The notes under the pieces: model-generated | Seen by the model: the letters and a program-made list of their open reading frames with translations, nothing else | Databases searched by the model: none | Told to the model about the DNA's origin: nothing | Part shown: one piece after another, positions 1 to 6,537 of the stretch | How the letters are laid out: every line of letters starts with the position of its first letter | How positions within the stretch are numbered: position 1 is the stretch's first letter | Source of the DNA: Nitrosomonadaceae bacterium | GTDB lineage: Bacteria > Pseudomonadota > Gammaproteobacteria > Burkholderiales > Usitatibacteraceae | Length of the DNA stretch: 13,063 bases | NCBI GenBank assembly: GCA_021300055.1 | Contig: JAJTHU010000249.1 | Coordinates: 1 to 13,063, forward strand | Direction: 5' to 3' | Translations under genes and position numbers: made by a program

Positions 1-118
1 GCTGTTGACTGGGTTCACACACTTCCAGTCTGGCACCTCGATGCCGTTTAGGCGAGGAGGGGTCCATCCCATTGCTTTGGGTCACAAGCCGACACCTCGC
101 GTACACCCTCTGGATGGT
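1..118. other. Left-edge stretch with no assignable gene
   Basis: This stretch follows the stop codon of the minus-strand CopZ-like gene. On the minus strand an ATG at 72-70 opens a frame of 24 codons (beginning MGWTPPRLNG) that is still open at the window edge, but it has no clear ribosome binding site and I do not recognise the peptide. On the plus strand, frame 1 is open from base 1 to a TAG at 49-51, so it could equally be the tail of a convergent gene. A 6-bp inverted repeat (GCGAGG 52-57, CCTCGC 95-100) has a long loop and no T-run, so I do not call a terminator. Confidence 0.3.
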
Positions 119-331
119 TCAACGCGCCAAAAACCCCGCATCCTCAATCGCGTTTTTGGCGTCCTGTACGCTCACACCGCCGTCGGCGATTTGGAACGAC
201 GCGCGCTTGTTCGCTAGGTCAACCGCGACGTCGCTGACGCCACTGAGGCGAGAGAGCACATTGGTGACGCTCTTGACGCAGCCGCCGCAGGTCATGCCTT
301 CGACGGTAAATGTGATTTGTTGAGTGGACAT
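119..331 (-). CDS. copZ: CopZ-type heavy-metal (copper) chaperone, HMA domain
   Basis: This 70-residue cytosolic protein is one HMA (heavy-metal-associated) domain. The GMTCGGC motif places the metal-binding cysteines at residues 15 and 18, and the length is normal for CopZ/Atx1-like chaperones. Proteins of this family bind Cu(I) and hand it to the N-terminal domain of a P1B ATPase. The gene lies 11 bases downstream of the copA-type gene on the same strand. Its Shine-Dalgarno AAGGAG (343-338) overlaps the copA stop codon and sits 6 bases from the ATG, which fixes the start and suggests coupled translation. Copper is inferred from the partner ATPase; the CxxC domain alone would not exclude other soft metals. 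There is no signal peptide. Confidence 0.9.
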   Translation of the reverse strand: MSTQQITFTVEGMTCGGCVKSVTNVLSRLSGVSDVAVDLANKRASFQIADGGVSVQDAKNAIEDAGFLAR

Positions 332-336
332 CTTGA

Positions 337-344
337 TCTCCTTT
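337..344 (-). promoter_or_regulatory. Ribosome binding site of the CopZ-like gene, overlapping the copA stop
   Basis: The minus-strand sequence AAAGGAGA ends 5 bases before the ATG at 331 (the AAGGAG core ends 6 bases before it) and overlaps the TAA (345-343) of the upstream ATPase gene. This is the clearest ribosome binding site in the last four genes of the operon, consistent with stronger chaperone translation. Confidence 0.75.
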
Positions 345-2574
345 AGTTTGGCCCGCCAGTTGGGGGTCTCCAGCGTTTGAGCAACATCGAATTGCTCACG
401 ACTGAAATTGAGCTTGCTGCCATCGCCGCGCCCGCGATGATTGGGTTCAACATGCCGAACGCGGCGAGTGGAATGCCGATGATGTTATAGATGAACGCAA
501 AAAACAGATTCTGGTGAATCTTGCTGATCGTGGCGCGCGATAGCGCCAATGCATCGGCGACGGCGTTGAGGTCGTCGCGCATGATCGTCACACCGGCAAC
601 GTTCATGGCGATGGCGCTGCCGCCCCCCATGGCAAAGCTCACGTCGGCCGCCGCGAGCGCAGGCGCATCGTTAATGCCATCGCCGACCATGCCGACGCGT
701 TTGTGGCTGCGCGCGGCGACTTCTTGCAGTTTGCGAATTGCATCGGCCTTATCGTCAGGGGTGAGCCCGGCGCGGACATCTTCCGGCACGAGGCTAACCG
801 ATGCGCCGACGGCTTTGGCCGTTTCGGCGTTGTCGCCCGTCAGCATCAACACGCGGATGCCGAGTGCGTGCAAGCGTGCGACGGCAGCACGTGAGCTGGC
901 GCGTGGCTGGTCCGCGATGCCAATGAAACCAAGCAGCGTTTCTGCGCGCGCCACCGCGACCACCGATTGCCCCTGCGAAGCCAGCGTGTGCGCCGTGCTG
1001 AGGTCGACACTGGTGGCCGCTTTGCCGAGCTGCGTCGCCACCCATGTTGGTTCACCGAGCAGACAATCTGCGCCGTTTACCTGTGCGCGTACACCGTGAC
1101 CGGCGACTACACTGAACGCCGTAATGGGGGTGATGTTGGCGCCGCTTGTCGCTGCTCGCTGAGCGATCGCCTTAGCGAGGGGGTGCTGTGACCCTTGCTC
1201 CAAACTTGCCGCGAGCCCGAGTAAGTCTTGCTCGCTGCCGTTCAAGGCGGCGAGCGAAGTCACGACGGGTTTGCCTTCGGTCAGTGTGCCGGTTTTGTCG
1301 ACGACCAACACGTCGATGCTGCATGCGAGCTCCAGTGCTTGCGCATCACGAAACAACAGGCCGTTCCGCGCCGCGACGCCAATGCCGACCATGACCGCAG
1401 TAGGTGTCGCCAAGCCCAAGGCGCAAGGGCAGGCAATGACGAGTACCGCCACGGCATGCAGCATCGCTTGCGTGGTGTCGCCGGTAAGCCATGCCGTCGC
1501 CGCAAATGTGATGAAGGCAATGACAAGCACGATTGGCACGAACAATGCTGACACACGATCAGCGATGCGCTGGATCGGCGCTTTGGAGCCTTGCGCTTCC
1601 AAGGTACGCCGCGCAATCGCCGCAAGCTGCGTACTCTCACCGGTGCTCGTTGCCGCAACGCGCGCGAAGCCATTGCTACACAATGTCCCTGCAAACACCG
1701 TTGCGCCAATGCTTTTGTGCTGGGGTACCGATTCGCCCGTGAGCATGGATTCGTCTAAGTGCAGTTCACCCTCAACGATCTTGCCGTCGGCGGCGAGCGA
1801 TTCCCCCGCGCCCACCAGCAGCACGTCGCCGCGCTTGAGCTCGCGCACCGAGATGCCTACCGTCTGACCTTCGCGCTCGACGCGCGTGGTTTCGGGTGCA
1901 AGGCGTAACAATCCGTCGATGGCGCGCGCGGCGCGGCGCTTGGCGCGGGTTTCGATCGTCTTTCCAAGCAACACGAGGACAATGATGGCGGCTGAGGCTT
2001 CGAAGTACACCTCCAGATGCTCACTGTGGCCGCGATGCACAAACAACAAGTAGGCAGATAAAAACCACGCCGCGCTGGTGCCGAGTGCGACCAGCACATC
2101 CATGTTCGCGCCACCTGAGCGCAGCGCGCCCCACGCGCCTGCATAGAAACGTCTGCCTACCCAAAACTGAATAGGCAGCGTGAGGATCATTTGCCAGAAC
2201 GGCGCAATGAGTCCGTGCGTGCCCGCGAGCATGCCCGCCATCTCCACGGCGAGTGGTGCGGCGAGCACCCCGCTGACGATGAGGTCATTCCGATCGCGGC
2301 GGTACTCCGCTTCGTGCAAGGCGTTCGCTTGGGCTTGTGCTTCTTCGAGCGAAGGTGGCTTAACGGCTGCCTGATAACCGGCGCGCTCGACGGCAGCGAT
2401 GAGCACGTTACTATCCAATGGGCCGTTAGCCACCCGCACGCTTGCAGACTCGGTCGCGAAGTTCACCTGCGCGCTGACGCCGGGCAGCCGGTTCAGCACC
2501 GTTTCGATGCGCGTAGCGCATGCGGCACATGTCATGCCGGAGACATCGAGCTCAATGGTGTCGGGGGTCGCCAC
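343..2574 (-). CDS. copA: Cu(I)-transporting P1B-type ATPase (CopA)
   Basis: This 743-residue inner-membrane pump exports Cu(I) from the cytosol using ATP. One N-terminal HMA domain carries GMTCAAC, with cysteines at residues 16 and 19. The TGES actuator loop is at 279-282, the ion-binding CPC in a membrane helix at 382-384, and the phosphorylated Asp of DKTGT at 426. The nucleotide-domain HP motif is at 464-465 and the GDGIND hinge at 631-636. The Cu(I)-specific residues are also present: YN at 696-697 in the seventh helix, and Met718 with Ser721/722 in the eighth. This supports subgroup P1B-1 (Cu/Ag) rather than Zn/Cd pumps. The length is typical for a single-HMA CopA. The start is GTG, 12 bases after the preceding stop, with no strong Shine-Dalgarno, so translation is probably coupled. 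It lies between MerT-like and CopZ-like genes. Silver transport is possible too. Confidence 0.96.
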   Translation of the reverse strand: MATPDTIELDVSGMTCAACATRIETVLNRLPGVSAQVNFATESASVRVANGPLDSNVLIAAVERAGYQAAVKPPSLEEAQAQANALHEAEYRRDRNDLIVSGVLAAPLAVEMAGMLAGTHGLIAPFWQMILTLPIQFWVGRRFYAGAWGALRSGGANMDVLVALGTSAAWFLSAYLLFVHRGHSEHLEVYFEASAAIIVLVLLGKTIETRAKRRAARAIDGLLRLAPETTRVEREGQTVGISVRELKRGDVLLVGAGESLAADGKIVEGELHLDESMLTGESVPQHKSIGATVFAGTLCSNGFARVAATSTGESTQLAAIARRTLEAQGSKAPIQRIADRVSALFVPIVLVIAFITFAATAWLTGDTTQAMLHAVAVLVIACPCALGLATPTAVMVGIGVAARNGLLFRDAQALELACSIDVLVVDKTGTLTEGKPVVTSLAALNGSEQDLLGLAASLEQGSQHPLAKAIAQRAATSGANITPITAFSVVAGHGVRAQVNGADCLLGEPTWVATQLGKAATSVDLSTAHTLASQGQSVVAVARAETLLGFIGIADQPRASSRAAVARLHALGIRVLMLTGDNAETAKAVGASVSLVPEDVRAGLTPDDKADAIRKLQEVAARSHKRVGMVGDGINDAPALAAADVSFAMGGGSAIAMNVAGVTIMRDDLNAVADALALSRATISKIHQNLFFAFIYNIIGIPLAAFGMLNPIIAGAAMAASSISVVSNSMLLKRWRPPTGGPN

Positions 2575-2586
2575 TTGTGCGCGAAG

Positions 2587-2970
2587 TTACGCGAAAACGA
2601 TCGGCGCCAAGAACGCGAAGAAGAAGCCAACCACGTAGATGCCTAACGAAATCCAATAGACCACTAGTGACACTTTGCGCGTACGCGTACACGCAGCGGC
2701 GAGCGCGGGGTCGGCGGGGCAGGGCAGGCTACGCGCCCGCCACTGCATCACCCTGGAGCCCACCAGCATGACACCCGCGATGCTGAACAACGCGACCTTG
2801 TGCTCGGACAGCCAAACGATCTGCGGGAAGGTCGTCACGAGCCCCGCCATCGCCGCGCCTGCGCCGACGGACACCAACAGTGCCGGCAGCGCGCAGCAAA
2901 TCAGCGTGCTGCCGCTGGTGAACAGTGACAGGAACGACGCGGCGAAGCTAGTGCGAAATTCCGCAAGCAC
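2587..2970 (-). CDS. MerT-like small membrane metal-transport protein
   Basis: This is a 127-residue integral membrane protein with about three hydrophobic helices (roughly 20-46, 58-76 and 101-126). A vicinal Cys pair lies in the first helix (residues 25-26, context LICCALP). A second pair, Cys84 and Cys94, lies in the loop between helices two and three. Mercury transporter MerT has the same layout: a CC pair in helix one and a second Cys pair in the loop before the last helix. The sequence is clearly divergent from classical MerT. There is no mercuric reductase or MerR nearby, and the next gene is copA, so I infer movement of copper rather than mercury across the inner membrane, direction unknown. 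The start is GTG, only 3 bases after the MerP-like stop. Confidence 0.65.
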   Translation of the reverse strand: MLAEFRTSFAASFLSLFTSGSTLICCALPALLVSVGAGAAMAGLVTTFPQIVWLSEHKVALFSIAGVMLVGSRVMQWRARSLPCPADPALAAACTRTRKVSLVVYWISLGIYVVGFFFAFLAPIVFA

Positions 2971-2973
2971 GGT

Positions 2974-3306
2974 TTACTTGCTGCCTTTGATTTTCTTAGT
3001 GAGCGCGTCAAACGCCTCGTCGCTGCGCTTGATCGAAGTCACGACATAGCCCGCGTCGGTGATTTCGGCCTTGATCGTGGCATCTGGGATGTCTTTGCCA
3101 TCCTTCAGCGAGACAACAGCGACCTTCTTGTCGAGGCTCACAAAGACCTTATCGGTGGCGCCTTGGGCCTTCATTTTCTTCTCGACGCCTTGGGCACAAA
3201 ACGCACAGACCAAACCATCCAAGCCGATCTGAATCGTCTTGGCGTTGGCGACAGTGGAGGCGAGAGCGGCGACTGCTGCGACTGCGATGAGGAGCTTATT
3301 CTTCAT
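2974..3306 (-). CDS. Exported MerP-like HMA protein (periplasmic metal carrier)
   Basis: This 110-residue protein has a Sec signal peptide (MKNK, then an Ala/Val-rich core) with a likely cut after ANA at residue 22. The mature part is an HMA-like domain whose metal site is GLVCAFC, with cysteines at 34 and 37. MerP and CopZ proteins usually have GMTCxxC; here Met is replaced by Val and a Phe sits between the cysteines. The C-terminus is a Lys-rich tail. In mercury operons MerP delivers metal to MerT in the membrane, and here the MerT-like gene follows after 3 bases, so the two probably form a pair. The start is supported by AAAGGA (3318-3313), 6 bases upstream of the ATG. Copper as ligand is inferred from the operon. 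Confidence 0.8.
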   Translation of the reverse strand: MKNKLLIAVAAVAALASTVANAKTIQIGLDGLVCAFCAQGVEKKMKAQGATDKVFVSLDKKVAVVSLKDGKDIPDATIKAEITDAGYVVTSIKRSDEAFDALTKKIKGSK

Positions 3307-3337
3307 GGTGGTTCCTTTCGTGACGAATGGTTAGATT

Positions 3338-4090
3338 TTAGTAGTTCATCATGAGCATGATCTGGGACTTACGTCCTTCGGTCATGCCAATTTCGACCCA
3401 GATATTGTTCTTGAACAGGCGTACAAAGCCGCCGGCTTCGGTTTTGTCGTTCATGCCGCGATAGCGTTTGACTTGGCCGGCGAACCAAACCGCGAGTTCG
3501 TCGTAATCATGCGCGTAGGGTGACAGGCCGAGTTGCACCGTGTCGGTGCGGTCTAGGAATCGACTGGTTTGGTGAGTGTCCATCTTGAACGATGAATAAA
3601 ACTGCCGCGTTTCGTAGTCGCCCATAAACGTATAGCGTCGCGCAGACTCGCTATAGGTCGCCGTCTGACCAACGGTGTGGCCCGGATGGATCACCATCGG
3701 CACGCCTTGTTTGACAGTGTCGGCAAAGCCGTACCCGAACGAGGCAAACAAGTTGCCTTGTGCGCCGGGAAGGTTCCAGCGCTTGAGCAGCCAATTGGCT
3801 TGCAGATGCTGATAGCGTGTTTCGCGGAGCTTATCGTCGCTGCGCATGGTGGTGTCTGCCATTCCGATTGACCACCAAACCTTCGGGGCGTAGAAGAGCT
3901 CGGTTTGGATCATATTGCCCTCACGCTCGTGCATAAACGTCGTGCCATCAGCAAACGAGATTGGCTTGGCGTCCGCGTTGAGCGCAGTGCCGAACACAGC
4001 GAGTGCGCCCAGACCCAGTAGCACGACGCGGGCTGCGAGGGTCTGATTAAGGGCGCCTTTGGTGAAACGAAATGAAGATGAAGCGGACAT
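3338..4090 (-). CDS. Exported protein, probable outer-membrane beta-barrel, in copper operon
   Basis: I do not recognise the family. I set the start at the ATG at 4090, not the longer frame from 4147, because AAGGAGAGTC directly precedes it; this gives 250 residues. Residues 1-41 resemble a Sec signal: basic start, hydrophobic stretch about 22-37, and AxA-type cut near NADA. The mature protein of about 209 residues is rich in aromatic residues and short alternating polar/hydrophobic stretches. It ends in KSQIMLMMNY, with hydrophobic residues at positions -1, -3, -5 and -7 and a terminal Tyr, which is the usual outer-membrane beta-barrel signature. The size would fit 8 to 10 strands. There are no Cys clusters; Met near the end could contact metal, but that is speculation. 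It sits between the Cys-rich gene and the MerP-like gene, 31 bases before the latter. Confidence 0.7.
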   Translation of the reverse strand: MSASSSFRFTKGALNQTLAARVVLLGLGALAVFGTALNADAKPISFADGTTFMHEREGNMIQTELFYAPKVWWSIGMADTTMRSDDKLRETRYQHLQANWLLKRWNLPGAQGNLFASFGYGFADTVKQGVPMVIHPGHTVGQTATYSESARRYTFMGDYETRQFYSSFKMDTHQTSRFLDRTDTVQLGLSPYAHDYDELAVWFAGQVKRYRGMNDKTEAGGFVRLFKNNIWVEIGMTEGRKSQIMLMMNY

Positions 4091-4100
4091 GACTCTCCTT
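4091..4100 (-). promoter_or_regulatory. Ribosome binding site that sets the start of the beta-barrel gene
   Basis: On the minus strand AAGGAGAGTC runs straight into the ATG at 4090. It favours this start over the in-frame ATG at 4147, which lies 57 bases upstream and would put 19 non-signal-like residues before the signal peptide. Confidence 0.75.
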
Positions 4101-4129
4101 GAATATTCCAGAAAAACGGAAAGGTCTTG

Positions 4130-4150
4130 GGCAGGCCGGCTGGCCATGCC
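4130..4150 (-). repeat. Hairpin between the first two genes of the copper operon
   Basis: Arms 4130-4137 (GGCAGGCC) and 4142-4150 (GGCCATGCC) pair over 8 bp with one bulged base and a 4-base loop. On the minus strand a run of five T follows about 13 bases later (4112-4116), too far for a standard terminator. It could be an mRNA processing or partial termination site that sets the ratio of the Cys-rich protein to the downstream genes. Confidence 0.4.
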
Positions 4151-4173
4151 TCACGACGGGGAGGGTCAGGACG

Positions 4174-4605
4174 CTAAATCAGCAGCACGAGGCTGCGCAG
4201 AAAGGGCGGATCAGGGATGGCCGGACTGTCTACCCCGCCGATACGCGCGGCGTGGCCTGTTGCCACGGGAAGTGCAGCCGAGGGAATAGCGGCCGCGACT
4301 TGGAGGGGGAGTTGATCTGCAACAATCGGCTTGACTTGTTGCTGTGCGCCGCTGGTGCCGCTGGTCTCGCAATGCTGCTTGCACAGGGCAGAACGGGTGC
4401 CGGCGGCGTCTTCGGATTCGGTTGGGCAATCGCAGTCGTGCGCAGCATGGCTGGCGGTCTGCGTAGACGCTTCAGGTGCGAGCCCGGCGCAAGCGTGCAT
4501 TGCCACCGCCCACTGGCTCCAGAAAAGCAGCAACACCAAAAGCAAAGCGATAGCCTTGCCTAAGCTCGATTGAGATGCGCGGCGGATACCAAAGGATTGT
4601 TGCAT
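4174..4605 (-). CDS. Small exported Cys/His-rich protein, putative copper binder
   Basis: I place the start at the ATG at 4605, giving 143 residues, because it puts a basic stretch (IRRASQSSLGK) directly before a hydrophobic core at about 19-36, as in a signal peptide. A longer frame from 4701 would add 32 Pro-rich residues. The ribosome binding site at 4605 is weak. After the core come possible ligands: His37, Cys39, His53, His56, Cys58, Cys60 (HDCDC), Cys75, His78 and Cys79 (CKQHC). The C-terminus ends in Pro-Pro followed by a hydrophobic tail. From memory, this resembles small uncharacterised proteins often found in proteobacterial copper clusters; I cannot confirm that here. As first gene of the operon it may buffer Cu in the periplasm. 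Binding is inferred from composition. Confidence 0.65.
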   Translation of the reverse strand: MQQSFGIRRASQSSLGKAIALLLVLLLFWSQWAVAMHACAGLAPEASTQTASHAAHDCDCPTESEDAAGTRSALCKQHCETSGTSGAQQQVKPIVADQLPLQVAAAIPSAALPVATGHAARIGGVDSPAIPDPPFLRSLVLLI

Positions 4606-4667
4606 TCCAGTATGAGGCGATTTCGGCCTCGAAGTTCCGTTTAGGGGTGCGGGTGCAGGGCAGCGGG

Positions 4668-4683
4668 GTGCCAAAGTGCCAAA
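4668..4683. repeat. Exact tandem 8-mer GTGCCAAA x2
   Basis: GTGCCAAA occurs twice without a gap, followed by one more A. It lies about 63 bases upstream of the Cys-rich gene start, next to the AT-rich stretch where that gene's promoter could lie, so it may be a protein-binding site. Confidence 0.55.
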
Positions 4684-4708
4684 ATATCCCCAGAATTTCA
4701 ATAAATCA

Positions 4709-4721
4709 GGCGCTTAGCGCC
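4709..4721. repeat. Inverted repeat GGCGCT-N1-AGCGCC
   Basis: GGCGCT (4709-4714) and AGCGCC (4716-4721) form a near-perfect 13-base palindrome centred on one T. The spacing suits a DNA dyad better than an RNA hairpin. Confidence 0.6.
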
Positions 4722-4767
4722 AGATTCAAGCGTCCACCTTCAGCGTAAAAACCACGCGCTAGACCTA

Positions 4768-4784
4768 GGCGCTACCCCAGCGCC
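4768..4784. repeat. Inverted repeat GGCGCT-N5-AGCGCC
   Basis: The same two half-sites as in the repeat at 4709-4721 recur 59 bases downstream, here separated by ACCCC. The second arm ends 21 bases before the carboxypeptidase ATG and just upstream of its Shine-Dalgarno (GGAG, 4797-4800), so it could act as an operator or as a 5'-leader hairpin. Confidence 0.6.
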
Positions 4785-4805
4785 CACCAAAAACCAGGAG
4801 ACTGC

Positions 4806-6503
4806 ATGGCTGTTCCGACACCCCAATGGGACCGATTCTATCGCCACACCGAATTCAGCGCCTTGCTCCAAGGCTATGCCGCAGCGTTTCCCGAGTTGGT
4901 CAGTATTGAATCAATCGGCAAGAGCTTTGAAGGCCGCGACATCTGGGTGTTGACCCTGACCAACCGCAAAACCGGTGCGGCGGCTGATAAGCCGGCTTAT
5001 TGGGTCGACGCCAACATCCACGCCAGCGAGTTGGCAGGCGGCACCGCAAGCCTGTACCTCTTGGACTTGCTCACGAAGCAATATGGGAAGCGCGAAGACA
5101 TCACGCGCTGTCTGGATACGCGCACGTTGTATCTGTGCCCACGCATCAACCCTGACGGTGCGGAGTGGGCGATGCTCCCGCCGGAAGAGGGCGGCCCGAA
5201 GATCATCCGATCCTCTACGCGCCCGTACCCCTACGATGAAGAGCCGATCGACGGCTTGGATATTCAGGATATCGACGGCGATGGGCGCATTTTGTCGATG
5301 CGTATCCCTGATCCAAACGGCAACTGGAAGTGCCACCCGACCGAGCCGCGCTTGATGATTGCGCGTGAGCCTGACGAGTTCGGCGGCCAGTACTACCGCA
5401 TCATGCCCGAGGGCAACTTACGCGATTACGACGGCTACACCGTCAAAGTGAACCGCGACAAGCAAGGCCTCGACCTCAACCGCAATTTCCCCGGCAACTG
5501 GCGGCAAGAATTCGAGCAACTCGGCGCAGGCCCGTACCCCACTTCCGAGCCCGAAGTACGCGCGGTGGTGCACTTCATCACGCACCACAGCAACATTTGC
5601 GCGGCGCTATCGTTCCACACTTGGAGCGGTGTGCTGCTGCGGCCGATGTCGACGCAGCCCGATGCGGAGCTGCCTGCCGAAGACTTGTGGGAGTACCAGC
5701 GTCAGGGCAAGAAGGGTGAGGCGATCACCGGTTACCCGGCGATTAGTACTTATGAAGAGTTCCGCTATCACCCGAAAGAAGTCATCAGCGGCACCTTCGA
5801 CTGGATCTACGACCATCTTGGCCTCTACGAGTGGACGGTGGAAATCTGGTGCCCGATGCGCGAAGCGGGCATCACCAACTACAAGTACATCGATTGGTTC
5901 CGCTCACACGCCGTCGAGGACGATCTCAAGATGCTCGCGTGGGCTGATCGTGAGCTCAAGGGCAAGGGCTACGTCGACTGGTATGCGTTCGATCACCCGC
6001 AGCTCGGCAAAGTCGAGATTGGCGGCTGGGACAAGATTTACGCCTTCCGCAATCCGCCGCCGCATTTGCTCGAATGCGAAGTCGCGAAGTTTCCGGATTG
6101 GATCTTGCACAACGCGCTCATCACGCCGCAACTCGACATCATCGAAACCAAGCTCGAAAAGCTGAGCGCCGACACGCACAAGCTGACCCTCGTGGTGCAA
6201 AACGCCGGCTATCTGCCGACGTATGTTTCCAAGCGCGCCAAAGCGCGTGGCCAGTCGCGTGGTGTGATCGTTGATTTGACCTGCGGCACTGGTGTTGAGC
6301 TTGCAAACGGCAAGACGCGTACGACTCTCGGCGAGCTCGAAGGGCGGGCGTATAAGCACACGCTGATGAGCTTTTGGTCGGATACGACGCCAACGGCCGA
6401 TCGCGCTGTCTTGGAGTGCGTGTTGAAAGGCAAGGGCGACGTGCAGATTGAGGCGCGTCACGACAAGGCTGGGCGGGTCAGCAAAAAAGTCACTATCGCC
6501 TAG
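4806..6503 (+). CDS. M14-family zinc carboxypeptidase
   Basis: This 565-residue metallopeptidase is predicted to cut single residues from peptide C-termini. The zinc ligands fit HxxE at His72/Glu75 (NIHASELAG) plus His271 (SFHTWSG). The substrate-carboxylate pair appears as Asn225-Arg226 in LDLNRNFPGNW, and the general base as Glu346 in YEWTVEIW. A roughly 100-residue insertion between the HxxE and NR motifs includes DIDGDGRI (155-162), which resembles a DxDxDG calcium loop. The C-terminal part (about 390-565) looks like a beta-rich accessory domain. There is no signal peptide, so it probably acts in the cytosol. GGAG lies 5 bases upstream of the ATG. The amidase gene starts 34 bases downstream on the same strand, so the two are likely co-transcribed. 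Substrate is unknown. Confidence 0.9.
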   Translation: MAVPTPQWDRFYRHTEFSALLQGYAAAFPELVSIESIGKSFEGRDIWVLTLTNRKTGAAADKPAYWVDANIHASELAGGTASLYLLDLLTKQYGKREDITRCLDTRTLYLCPRINPDGAEWAMLPPEEGGPKIIRSSTRPYPYDEEPIDGLDIQDIDGDGRILSMRIPDPNGNWKCHPTEPRLMIAREPDEFGGQYYRIMPEGNLRDYDGYTVKVNRDKQGLDLNRNFPGNWRQEFEQLGAGPYPTSEPEVRAVVHFITHHSNICAALSFHTWSGVLLRPMSTQPDAELPAEDLWEYQRQGKKGEAITGYPAISTYEEFRYHPKEVISGTFDWIYDHLGLYEWTVEIWCPMREAGITNYKYIDWFRSHAVEDDLKMLAWADRELKGKGYVDWYAFDHPQLGKVEIGGWDKIYAFRNPPPHLLECEVAKFPDWILHNALITPQLDIIETKLEKLSADTHKLTLVVQNAGYLPTYVSKRAKARGQSRGVIVDLTCGTGVELANGKTRTTLGELEGRAYKHTLMSFWSDTTPTADRAVLECVLKGKGDVQIEARHDKAGRVSKKVTIA

Positions 6504-6537
6504 CGAGTCGAGCGACATCGAACACAGGAGCGAATGA

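Larger units (their letters stand above)
4606..4805. promoter_or_regulatory. Divergent intergenic region with repeated operator-like motifs
   Basis: This 200-base region separates the minus-strand copper operon from the plus-strand peptidase genes and must hold both promoters unless one is internal. It contains GGGTGC at 4645, 4651 and 4666, an exact tandem GTGCCAAA (4668-4683), an AT-rich stretch (about 4681-4706), and two inverted repeats with the same half-sites at 4709-4721 and 4768-4784. I find no convincing CueR-type dyad and no -35/-10 pair that I would defend. Confidence 0.5.

Noticed and set aside
521..1099. 192-residue open frame on the plus strand inside the copA-type gene
   Set aside because: It is antisense to a gene with all P1B ATPase motifs, has Ala/Ser/Arg-rich composition without a recognisable domain, and is a normal by-product of GC-rich codon use.
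2587..3306. A classical mercury-resistance operon
   Set aside because: No MerA or MerR is present, the proteins are divergent from MerT/MerP, and the ATPase next to them has Cu(I)-type transmembrane residues.
4101..4128. CueR-like dyad (TTCC-N8-GGAA with AAGACC upstream and AATATT downstream on the minus strand)
   Set aside because: It resembles a MerR-family promoter, but transcription would start inside the Shine-Dalgarno of the barrel gene, leaving almost no leader. The dyad is also imperfect and its spacing is off.
4091..4147. Longer N-terminus for the barrel gene from the ATG at 4147
   Set aside because: A strong Shine-Dalgarno directly precedes the ATG at 4090, and the extra 19 residues would precede the signal peptide.
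4099..4563. 154-residue plus-strand frame opposite the Cys/His-rich gene
   Set aside because: No domain, and it would run against the operon. The minus-strand frame has a signal peptide and clustered Cys/His and fits the operon.
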